From JAAFHS01 sp031396505 (lineage in GTDB: Bacteria; Pseudomonadota; Alphaproteobacteria; Rhodobacterales; Rhodobacteraceae), in assembly GCA_031396505.1 (NCBI GenBank), contig JANNKX010000338.1:1-5385 (forward strand): a stretch of 5,385 bases of DNA, written 5' to 3'. The translations under genes were made by a program, and so were the position numbers. Positions 1 through 5,327 of this stretch are shown here, in pieces; position 1 is the stretch's first letter; each line of letters opens with the position of its first letter. A model generated the notes under the pieces. That model ran no database searches. It saw only the letters and a list, made by a program, of their open reading frames with translations, and was not told the origin of the DNA.

Positions 1-1
1 G

Positions 2-883
2 ATGGAAGTGGTGGTCGAATTTCTGGAGGGCGATCCGGACAAACCCTTGGTCACGGGCTGCGTCTACAACGGCAAGAACGGCGCGCCCTATGATCTGCCC
101 GCCAACAAGACGCGCACCACCTGGCGGTCCAACACGCATCAAGGATCAGGCCATAACGAAATCAGCTTCGAAGACGAGGCGGGAAAAGAAGACCTGTTCT
201 TCCACGCGCAAAAAGACCTGACACAAAAAGTGCTGAATAATATGTCCAAACGCGTGGACAACGACCAGATCGAAAATGTGGGCAACAACAAGGCGATCAC
301 GATCGGCAAGAACCATCAGGAAAACATTGGCGGGTCGATGAACCTTTCGGTGGGGTCATCGGGGTTTGGCTTGTTTGCCGCCCTTGGCGGGGTTGCGGCG
401 GCTGGCGGCATGGACGCGCTGGCGGGGTCCGAGGCCGTGGGCAACAAGGCAGTGTCGGCCTTTGTGGGCGGCATATCGGCGGTTGGCAGCGTGGTCGAGG
501 CGATGACGGGCGGGGCGGCCAGCGCGTTTGGTGCGGCGGGCAATTTCCGCAAAGTGGCGGGGGGCGAACAATTGTCGGCAGGGGCGCAACTGGGATCGCT
601 GCTGTCAACCACGATGCCGATGTCGGGCGTCATGAATACGGTGGTCGAGAAATTCGTCAGCGATACCATCGGGTTGGCACGTACCGAACAGATAGGGGCC
701 TATAAGAACACATCCGTTGGCCATACAATGACGGTTCATGTGGGCAAGGAATTCATCATCAATGTCGGAAAATCGAAGTTCGTGATGGATTCGGATGGCA
801 ACGTCACGATCATCGGGACCAAGTTCAATTTCACGGCGTCGGGCAATGTGCAGATCAACGGCAAAGTGATTGACCTCAATTAG
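2..883 (+). CDS. vgrG: VgrG (TssI) T6SS spike protein, C-terminal part (5' end outside window)
   Basis: VgrG forms the trimeric needle at the tip of the T6SS tube and carries effectors or PAAR-type tips. The visible start (residues 2-23, EGDPDKPLVTGCVYN) is the classic end of the gp5-like OB-fold, where family members read EGDPD(R/K)P(I/L)(I/V)TG.VYN. Next come the HNEISFEDEAGKEDLFFHAQ block (about 51-70) and a KDL..KV..N segment leading into beta-helix spike repeats (about 85-118). Residues 235-293 return to short Gly/Val/Asn repeats of spike type (SVG, HVGKEF, NVGKS, DGNVTI, GNVQINGK). Between them (about 119-215) lies a long Ala/Gly-rich hydrophobic insert. The gene begins before the window: the Met at position 2 is internal, since most of a normal VgrG of 600 or more residues is missing. 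The TAG stop is 9 bp before the DUF2169 gene, implying co-transcription. There is no C-terminal toxin extension, so cargo is probably carried by the PAAR-like proteins downstream. Confidence 0.95.
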   Translation: MEVVVEFLEGDPDKPLVTGCVYNGKNGAPYDLPANKTRTTWRSNTHQGSGHNEISFEDEAGKEDLFFHAQKDLTQKVLNNMSKRVDNDQIENVGNNKAITIGKNHQENIGGSMNLSVGSSGFGLFAALGGVAAAGGMDALAGSEAVGNKAVSAFVGGISAVGSVVEAMTGGAASAFGAAGNFRKVAGGEQLSAGAQLGSLLSTTMPMSGVMNTVVEKFVSDTIGLARTEQIGAYKNTSVGHTMTVHVGKEFIINVGKSKFVMDSDGNVTIIGTKFNFTASGNVQINGKVIDLN

Positions 884-887
884 GGAG
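882..887 (+). promoter_or_regulatory. Ribosome-binding site for the DUF2169 gene
   Basis: AGGGAG overlaps the vgrG stop codon and lies 5 nt before the ATG at 893. This supports that start and suggests translation soon after vgrG terminates. Confidence 0.6.
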
Positions 888-892
888 CCCGG

Positions 893-1957
893 ATGCTTGC
901 GGATAACAACACGCCGTTCGCAGCCCTTGGGTTCGAACAATGGCACCCGGACGGTCGCACGATGGCGGCGGTGGTCGCGCGGGCGCGGATGACGCTGCAG
1001 CAGGACGGCAGCGTCTACTTTGCGCCAACACAGGATATTGTTCTGGCGGATGCATTTGCGGGCGATCCGCATCGCAGTTCGATGGTGGCGACGGGCGATC
1101 TTGTGCCATTCCGCGGGGCCGCCGATGTGACGGTGCGGGGCAGTTTTCATGCCAGCGAACCGGCGAAGACGCTGCGCGCCGGCCTGCGCGTGGGCGATCA
1201 CAGCCATGTTCTGACGGCCACGGGGCCGCGCCTGTGGCACCATGACAAGAGATGGCGGCTGAGCGCGCCGGAACCGGTGACGGAGGTGCCGATCTGTTAC
1301 ACGCGCACGGCAGGCGGGCGGGTCATCGGGCATCCGGACGGTGATGTCGATCCGCGCAATCCGATCGGGACGGGTGTGATCGCCCCGGCGTTCACCACCA
1401 AATCGACAACGGTGCCTGCGCCGCAGATCATGGCCGACGGTGCGACGGTGCCGGATGACCCGGCAGAGGTGCCCGAACCTGCGGGCTTTGGCGCGATATC
1501 GCCATGGTGGCAGGCGCGGGCCTGCCATGCGGGGACCTATGACGCGGAATGGCAGCGCACAACGCATCCGCGGTTGCCGAAGGATTTCGACTATCGTTTC
1601 TATCAGGCGGCCCACCCGCGCCTGATCATGCCGGGCTATCTGTATCCGGGCATGCCGGTACAGACCTTTGGGTTGTGGCCGGGGGGCGGGACTGTTGATT
1701 TCGTGTTGCCCGACCTTGTGCCGGTGGCGCGCTTTGGTTTTACCGACGGGCGCGAGGTGGCAGTGCGCCTGCATATGGACGGCTTGCATCTTGATCTGAC
1801 GGGACCGCTGCCGGCCTATGACCTGACATGGCGGGCGTGGATGGAAACCTGCCCGTCGTTGTACCGGATCGACCTTGATCTGATGCGCTGGTATGACGCG
1901 GCGCCGTTGCGGCTGCCGGTGGCCTGCGTGGACGGGCTGACGGAGGCTGCGGCATGA
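893..1957 (+). CDS. DUF2169 family T6SS adaptor/chaperone
   Basis: DUF2169 proteins are cytoplasmic adaptors encoded beside vgrG and PAAR/DUF4150 genes; they are thought to help load effectors onto the spike. The 354-residue length is typical for the single-domain form. Family hallmarks are visible: NPIGTG at 156-161, then PWWQARACHAGTYDAEW at 204-220, LPKDFDYRFYQAAHP at 228-242 and GYLYPG at 248-253, a close match to the usual W..R...AGTYD..W.....P.LP.DFD.RF...A.P...GYL pattern. No signal peptide or membrane segment is seen. The ATG at 893 follows an AGGGAG site and gives a normal N-terminus (NNTPFAALGFEQW). Its stop overlaps the next start (ATGA at 1954-1957), so it is translationally coupled to the PAAR-like gene, its probable client. 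Codon use is strongly GC-rich. Family assignment is firm; the loading role is known from family members and inferred here. Confidence 0.95.
   Translation: MLADNNTPFAALGFEQWHPDGRTMAAVVARARMTLQQDGSVYFAPTQDIVLADAFAGDPHRSSMVATGDLVPFRGAADVTVRGSFHASEPAKTLRAGLRVGDHSHVLTATGPRLWHHDKRWRLSAPEPVTEVPICYTRTAGGRVIGHPDGDVDPRNPIGTGVIAPAFTTKSTTVPAPQIMADGATVPDDPAEVPEPAGFGAISPWWQARACHAGTYDAEWQRTTHPRLPKDFDYRFYQAAHPRLIMPGYLYPGMPVQTFGLWPGGGTVDFVLPDLVPVARFGFTDGREVAVRLHMDGLHLDLTGPLPAYDLTWRAWMETCPSLYRIDLDLMRWYDAAPLRLPVACVDGLTEAAA
1942..1946 (+). promoter_or_regulatory. Ribosome-binding site for the PAAR-like gene
   Basis: GGAGG inside the 3' end of the DUF2169 gene, 7 nt before the ATG at 1954. It fixes the PAAR-like start at the ATGA overlap. 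Confidence 0.6.
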
Positions 1958-2445
1958 GCATTCCGCGCGAGGGCAGCCGGGATACAGGGCAGGGGATCAT
2001 CATCAGCCTGTCGCCCGATGTGTGCAAGACGCCGGTCGGCAGCGCGCTGGTGCCCATCCCCTACACGATCACGGCTGTGCAGGGCGATGACGCGAATACG
2101 GTGGCGACGGTGCGCATGACTGGCCAGCGTGCGCATAACATGGCAAGCCTTGTGACCCTATGCAGCGGCGATGCGCCGGGGACGGGGACGGGGGTGGTGT
2201 CGGGCACGACTGGCAGCGTGTGCCACCCGAAAAGCCATTCAGACAACGTGCGTATCCGGGGGCAATGGGCGATCCGGCACAGTGATGAATGGTGGATGAA
2301 CAACCGCAATACGGTGGGGAAACTGACGTATGTGAAAGACGCCAGTGCCCATACCCAAACTCCCGCAATCATCACGCATAATACTGGCGAGAGCATGGTG
2401 GGCGATGTCGACCTATCTTCGTTGCCACCCAAGGTGGTTGAATGA
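1954..2445 (+). CDS. DUF4150 PAAR-like spike-tip protein (stand-alone, 163 aa)
   Basis: DUF4150 (PAAR-like) proteins cap the VgrG trimer and recruit or carry effectors. The N-terminus SRDTGQGIIISLSPDVCKTP (8-27) is the family signature, followed by PIPYT (35-39), the conserved CSGDAPGTGTGVVSGT stretch (70-85), SVCHPKSHSDNVRIRG (88-103) and MNNRNTVG (115-122). Cys24, Cys70, Cys90 and His91 could be metal ligands, as in PAAR-type tips; this is inferred. The domain ends near residue 126, leaving a short tail of about 37 residues with no toxin. The cargo is instead encoded by the next gene, whose ATG overlaps this stop (ATGA, 2442-2445). The start overlaps the DUF2169 stop in the same way. Residues 55 to about 126 are repeated nearly identically in the displaced module at 4096, and residues 8-23 recur near 5281, making this the parent copy of two fragments. 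Confidence 0.95.
   Translation: MSIPREGSRDTGQGIIISLSPDVCKTPVGSALVPIPYTITAVQGDDANTVATVRMTGQRAHNMASLVTLCSGDAPGTGTGVVSGTTGSVCHPKSHSDNVRIRGQWAIRHSDEWWMNNRNTVGKLTYVKDASAHTQTPAIITHNTGESMVGDVDLSSLPPKVVE
1976..2022 (+). repeat. 47-bp direct repeat, copy 1 (5' end of PAAR-like gene)
   Basis: Encodes residues 8-23 of the PAAR-like protein. It recurs at 5281-5327 with one mismatch by eye (A at 1986, G at 5291). Confidence 0.9.
2111..2331 (+). repeat. 221-bp direct repeat, copy 1 (PAAR-like core)
   Basis: Matches 4096-4316 at a constant offset of 1985 bp with no indels and about 14 mismatches counted by hand (about 94% identity). Seven of these cluster at 2209-2217 against 4194-4202. The reading frame is preserved in both copies: ATG at 2116 (Met55) pairs with ATG at 4101. 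A long near-identical in-frame direct repeat is a substrate for homologous recombination that would delete one repeat plus the effector and immunity genes between them. Confidence 0.95.
2178..2204 (+). other. G-quadruplex-type motif inside the PAAR-like repeat, copy 1
   Basis: Four G-runs separated by AC, AC and a 7-nt loop fit the G3+N1-7 pattern on the + strand. The stretch codes for the conserved Gly-Thr-Gly-Thr-Gly segment, so it may only reflect coding in a GC-rich genome. Confidence 0.5.
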
Positions 2446-3302
2446 CATTCTCATCAACCGCTGCTGGTATACCTTTCCCCTCACCTGCTGAAGTCGCGGG
2501 CCATATCAGCCGCGCGCTCGGTGATCGCATTTCCCGAACGCCGTCAATTGGAACTGTCGTCCCGAAAGTCCTCGGTCGTGCGCTGGGTGCAATCGGCATG
2601 ATGATGACTCCATCCCCAGCAGGTATCAATTCAGACATTGCTAATCCTGCGCTTTGGCTTTCATCTGGTCAGCAAGCGTGGGTCAACCAAGTTGCCGGCG
2701 CGACCGGCGTGCCTGTGGGCATGTTGCAACATAACCTCGCGACAGCGCACCGGGAAGGCCTTACTGCTGACCCAAGTTATGTAATGTCCGACGCAGAATA
2801 TGACCGGATTGCAAATGACACGATCAATCAGGCGACCGCGGCGGGTCAGATGGCCGCACCGGTTGCGTCAGGCCCGACCCCCGGCAATGTAAGGATCACC
2901 CGCGTCTTGGCAGCAACACTCGGGGCTTGTGCTGTGCTCGCTTGCCCACCCCCGGTCGACGGCTTTGGCGGCGGTGCCCATGCGTGTACGAGCCAACCAC
3001 CCGGCGATGGAAAAGACAGTCACCACATGCCAGCGGACAGTGCAACTGCGATGCCAAAGGCGATGGGGCCAGCTATCCGCATCGACGTAGCAGACCATGT
3101 ACGCACGCCATCCTATGGCGGCGGAGCGCTTGGCCCCGGCTATGCGATCCAGCGGCAACTGATACAAAGCGGAAGAGCCATCCAGGCTTTTGAATTAGAT
3201 GCCGCTGCAGTTGAAGCAATTGCTCCTGGAAAGTACACAGCATCAATCGCACAGGCGCGCGCCTATGCTCTTTGCCTTCAAGCACATGGATTGTTGAGGT
3301 AG
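2442..3302 (+). CDS. Putative T6SS cargo effector with SHH-type HNH/Endonuclease VII-like C-terminal region
   Basis: The probable secreted toxin of the operon. Residues 1-140 are Pro/Ala-rich and helical with no family I recognise (SDAEYDRIANDTINQATAAG at 116-135); they may bind the PAAR-like tip or form a linker. The C-terminal part (about 180-286) resembles polymorphic-toxin nucleases with an SHH signature: KDSHHMPADSA at 191-201, then GPAIRIDVADHVRTPSYGG at 209-227, then a helical tail (YAIQRQLIQSGR, AAVEAIAPGKYTASIAQARA). In HNH/Endo VII-type toxins the paired His and a later conserved His act in metal binding and DNA cleavage; His194, His195 and His219 are candidates here. Residues 155-168 are a short hydrophobic stretch (VLAATLGACAVLAC), too short and Cys-containing for a clear membrane helix. 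The start is ATG 2442, overlapping the PAAR-like stop, with AAGGTGG 4 nt upstream. Codon use is visibly less GC-extreme than in the preceding genes, suggesting a transferred cargo gene. The nuclease call is inferred from motifs; no target is shown. Confidence 0.75.
   Translation: MTFSSTAAGIPFPSPAEVAGHISRALGDRISRTPSIGTVVPKVLGRALGAIGMMMTPSPAGINSDIANPALWLSSGQQAWVNQVAGATGVPVGMLQHNLATAHREGLTADPSYVMSDAEYDRIANDTINQATAAGQMAAPVASGPTPGNVRITRVLAATLGACAVLACPPPVDGFGGGAHACTSQPPGDGKDSHHMPADSATAMPKAMGPAIRIDVADHVRTPSYGGGALGPGYAIQRQLIQSGRAIQAFELDAAAVEAIAPGKYTASIAQARAYALCLQAHGLLR
3295..3300 (+). promoter_or_regulatory. Ribosome-binding site for the putative immunity gene
   Basis: TGAGGT at the very end of the effector gene lies 8 nt before the ATG at 3309. 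It supports that start and coupled expression of toxin and antidote. Confidence 0.5.
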
Positions 3303-3308
3303 TAACAC

Positions 3309-3917
3309 ATGACACAAGATTGGCAGATTTTTCCGAATCAGGGACTTGGCCGCGTCAGATTAGAAGATGATATGACGACCACGCTGGAGCATGCATTCGC
3401 ATTCGGCGAGGTGACGAGCGACGATATGATCGTGCAAGGTGCAGGTGCGGTTTTTGAAACCCTTGTCGCCGCCTTTGGCCGTGAAGAGGCGCTCGCGTCC
3501 ATGGCGATGCTGGCGGAAAATGGTGTCAATATGCAGCCTCGGCGGCGGCTCATTTTCGCGACGGGCGTGCATCTTGACTTCGTCGATGACCGGTTAGACG
3601 AGATAATGTGCGACCGCCGGGCGGAGCAGGCTCATGTTGATGGCATCCCTGTCTTTGGCCAGCATCCATTACCTGCCTTGCGCCGCTTGCGGGCGCTCAA
3701 CACTGAGCCACCTTTGCTCAAAGGTAGCGACTGTTACTTTCGCAATCTCCACATCACGGCTTTTGGGTTTCTTGTCCGTGACCGCGACAACAGTTGGCGC
3801 GTTGCACTTGAAGGAACTGACGAGAGTGCGATGAACACCATTAACATCCGTGCCACCCCTCGCAATCCAAATGAAGACTTCTCAGCCCATAGCCATTGGC
3901 CTTTTGAACAAGACTGA
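3309..3917 (+). CDS. Putative immunity protein for the upstream effector (family not recognised)
   Basis: I do not recognise a family in this 202-residue protein. The immunity role comes from its position: it starts 6 bp after the toxin gene with its own TGAGGT site, the standard toxin-then-immunity order in T6SS operons. It has no signal peptide or membrane segment, which fits a cytoplasmic antidote to a nuclease. By hand count it has about 31 Asp/Glu against 19 Lys/Arg, so it is clearly acidic, as many nuclease inhibitors are. Visible parts are an acidic helical N-terminal half (DDMTTTLEHAFAFGE, FETLVAAFGREEALASMAML), a beta-like middle (RRRLIFATGVHLDFVDD at 78-94), and a beta-rich C-terminal half (DCYFRNLHITAFGFLVRD at 141-158, WRVALEGTDE at 163-172). 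Codon use matches the effector more than the vgrG/DUF2169 genes, consistent with the pair moving together. It could instead be an unrelated cargo gene. Confidence 0.65.
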   Translation: MTQDWQIFPNQGLGRVRLEDDMTTTLEHAFAFGEVTSDDMIVQGAGAVFETLVAAFGREEALASMAMLAENGVNMQPRRRLIFATGVHLDFVDDRLDEIMCDRRAEQAHVDGIPVFGQHPLPALRRLRALNTEPPLLKGSDCYFRNLHITAFGFLVRDRDNSWRVALEGTDESAMNTINIRATPRNPNEDFSAHSHWPFEQD

Positions 3918-4095
3918 CGACGTGTCGCGGGCAAGGGGATAACCAGGCACCAACCGGCCAGAAAGCAATTTGAAATTGTCTGAATAAGGCGAAAGATCGC
4001 ATTCGATGACTGGCGAAGTGACTAGGCTAACCGATCGAAACACAAAGATCACACACGTGCTTGACGCACTACTTAGGGCCTGAATTGCATTGGCC
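3918..4095 (+). other. Non-coding spacer between the active operon and the displaced module
   Basis: 178 bp, visibly more AT-rich than the flanking PAAR-like repeats. All three forward frames contain stops. The only ATG-initiated frame worth noting is 25 codons (4006-4083) without a good ribosome-binding site. I see no convincing terminator hairpin with a U-tract, no promoter I would defend and no terminal inverted repeats. It ends abruptly where similarity to the PAAR-like gene begins (TGCGCATGAC at 4096), so it marks the left junction of the duplication. Confidence 0.7.
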
Positions 4096-4316
4096 TGCGC
4101 ATGACCGGCCAGCGCGCGCATAACATGGCAAGTCTTGTGACCCAATGCAGCGGCGATGCGCCGGGGACGGGGACGGGGGTGGTGTCGGGCACGGTGGGAT
4201 CTGTGTGCCACCCGAAAAGCCATTCAGACAACGTGCGTATCCGGGGGCAATGGGCGATCCGGCACCGCGATGAATGGTGGATGAACAACCGCAATACGGT
4301 GGGGAAGCTGACGTAT
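4096..4316 (+). repeat. 221-bp direct repeat, copy 2 (PAAR-like core)
   Basis: Same frame and length as 2111-2331, about 94% identical by hand alignment. It lacks the preceding 157 bp of the parent gene, that is, the start codon and residues 1-54. Similarity stops after the LTY codons (ACGTAT at 4311-4316), where the two tails diverge completely. Confidence 0.95.
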
Positions 4317-5186
4317 CTGCGCACGCAAGAGACGTTCGCGCCGACACCTGCGATTGTTGACAACAATACGCCCGGCAGTCAGGTGCCGCCGGAACACATC
4401 CAGCTTGCGGACGCGTCACCCAACTGGGCGGAGTACCTGGGCTTTGTACCGCCCGAACCCGCCACCCTGCCAGACGTGTGCATCCCCGGCACAACGGGAA
4501 CGCCGCCCACACCCGCTCCTGCACCCCTGCCGCCGCCTGAGGATAATCGCCACCGCCGTCCGCCTGCACCGCAACTCCCTGCGCCGGGATTGAATTTGCT
4601 GGGCTATCAACTGCGGCTTATCCGAGAGGCATTTGGCAGCCTGCAAAGACAGGCCCAAATATATGAGGAAATGAAGGATGCCGTTGGTCGGCCACCCCTC
4701 ATAGGGCCAGATGGCATGCCGCAGGTAGATATGCGCACGAATGAACAGCGATTGCAGGACATGTTGGATCAGATGGGTGTCGATAGCATGCCCGAGTTGG
4801 ATATCAAAACGGCAGATCAGCAACGCGCGCTCGAAAACCTTGATACCTTGCGTGACATGCCTGCCGAGCCTACGGGTGGCAACGTGCGCACAACCGACCG
4901 GGACGATGACAACGGTGGTCGTGACTGCCGTCTGCGCAAGTATAGCGAAGGCTGCGCGCCGCCTTACAGCACCCCACACCATGTGGTCGCGGACCGGGTA
5001 TTTCGCCATCCAGGCACCAACACGCCTTATCCTGGCGGCGTTCCGCATGCAGATGGATTGTCTATCTGTGTTTCAAACGGCACGCCCATCCGTCGGGGTG
5101 GAAATATGAATGAGCACGGGCGTATTCACATTCTGCAAGACGCGGGGGAGCGATATCTTGGGTGCCGACATGGACGGTCGGTATGA
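4101..5186 (+). CDS. Displaced 'orphan' effector: truncated PAAR-like domain fused to a second HNH/Endo VII-like toxin tail
   Basis: Open frame of 361 codons. Residues 1-72 equal residues 55-126 of the PAAR-like protein, so the ATG at 4101 is an internal Met of the parent, and no Shine-Dalgarno site precedes it. Then come a linker, a Pro-rich stretch (PPTPAPAPLPPP, 135-146), a helical region (about 164-205) and two imperfect 24-residue repeats (206-252). The C-terminal region (about 276-361) resembles HNH/Endo VII toxins, probably near the GHH2 type: CRLRKYSEGC (276-285), TPHHVVADRVF (291-301), HADGLSICVS (316-325), NEHGRIH (337-343). The two adjacent His and the later NEHGRIH are the likely catalytic and metal-binding residues. 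It stops soon after, at RYLGCRHGRSV, short of the extra helical segment I would expect in this type, so the 3' end may be frameshifted. No immunity gene follows in the window. It is probably silent as it stands and could alternatively be called a pseudogene. Confidence 0.75.
   Translation: MTGQRAHNMASLVTQCSGDAPGTGTGVVSGTVGSVCHPKSHSDNVRIRGQWAIRHRDEWWMNNRNTVGKLTYLRTQETFAPTPAIVDNNTPGSQVPPEHIQLADASPNWAEYLGFVPPEPATLPDVCIPGTTGTPPTPAPAPLPPPEDNRHRRPPAPQLPAPGLNLLGYQLRLIREAFGSLQRQAQIYEEMKDAVGRPPLIGPDGMPQVDMRTNEQRLQDMLDQMGVDSMPELDIKTADQQRALENLDTLRDMPAEPTGGNVRTTDRDDDNGGRDCRLRKYSEGCAPPYSTPHHVVADRVFRHPGTNTPYPGGVPHADGLSICVSNGTPIRRGGNMNEHGRIHILQDAGERYLGCRHGRSV
4163..4189 (+). other. G-quadruplex-type motif inside the PAAR-like repeat, copy 2
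   Basis: Identical to the motif at 2178-2204, at the same place in the second 221-bp repeat. Confidence 0.5.
4716..4856 (+). repeat. Two imperfect 24-residue repeats in the orphan effector
   Basis: Unit 1 starts at Met206 (MPQVDMRTNEQRLQDML) and unit 2 at Met230 (MPELDIKTADQQRALENL). They share the pattern M-P-[QE]-[VL]-D-[MI]-[RK]-T followed by an acidic, Gln-rich helix. The DNA copies are diverged, so the duplication is old or selected at protein level. Function is unknown; it may be a linker or docking segment ahead of the toxin domain. Confidence 0.6.
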
Positions 5187-5275
5187 TCGACGGCGTGCTG
5201 CGGGTGCTGGAAGCCAAGGCGCTGAACCGGTTCGACGGGGAGGTCTGGAAACGCTTCACCGATCCCGACGCCTGA
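5171..5275 (+). pseudogene. Short out-of-frame coding remnant after the orphan toxin
   Basis: Read from TGG at 5171 in a different frame from the orphan effector, this gives WTVGMIDGVLRVLEA, then NRFDGEVWKRFTDPDA and a TGA at 5273-5275. It also contains an ATG (5183) overlapping the orphan stop as ATGA, giving 30 residues. It may be the lost C-terminal helix of the toxin, since related toxins often continue with a W-[TS]-x-G-type segment after NEHGRIH, displaced by a small indel. It could equally be the tail of another lost gene. No independent start signal is convincing. Confidence 0.3.
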
Positions 5276-5280
5276 CCGCT

Positions 5281-5327
5281 GCCGGGATACGGGGCAGGGG
5301 ATCATCATCAGCCTGTCGCCCGATGTG
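5281..5327 (+). pseudogene. 47-bp fragment of the PAAR-like gene 5' end, copy 2
   Basis: Matches 1976-2022 with one mismatch and still encodes RDTGQGIIISLSPDV in one frame, but no start codon or ribosome-binding site lies where expected. The next codon after this block reads Gln instead of Cys because a TG is missing relative to the parent. Beyond it only weak, gapped similarity (GGTGCCCA) can be seen. It is a third, fragmentary relic of the DUF4150 gene. Confidence 0.8.

Noticed and set aside
605..1789. Long 394-codon open frame on the minus strand
   Set aside because: It lies opposite the vgrG 3' end and the DUF2169 gene, its translation is Arg/His-rich low-complexity of the kind produced antisense to GC-rich genes, and the + strand frame has clear family motifs.
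3918..3927. CGAC-GT-GTCG inverted repeat right after the immunity stop, considered as a terminator
   Set aside because: The stem is only 4 bp and no T-run follows.
4006..4083. 25-codon forward micro-ORF in the spacer
   Set aside because: No good Shine-Dalgarno site and no recognisable features; frames of this length are expected by chance.
3918..4100. Insertion sequence as the cause of the duplication
   Set aside because: No transposase fragment, terminal inverted repeats or target-site duplication could be seen around the junctions; homologous recombination over PAAR-like sequence explains the pattern without one.
3882..4223. Minus-strand frame across the spacer, considered as a reverse-oriented immunity gene
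   Set aside because: Half of it is antisense to the PAAR-like repeat and the rest to the spacer and immunity gene end; there is no ribosome-binding site, and a gene cannot easily be conserved across a recent duplication junction.
4416..5048. 210-codon open frame on the minus strand
   Set aside because: It is antisense to the orphan effector, whose forward frame carries recognisable toxin motifs; the reverse product is rich in Arg and Ala and has no recognisable domain.
5183..5275. ATGA-coupled 30-residue gene after the orphan toxin, and a faint resemblance of NRFDGEVWKR to RES-domain N-termini
   Set aside because: Too short for an immunity protein or RES domain, no RES core residues follow, and the match is a few residues only; treated as a remnant instead.
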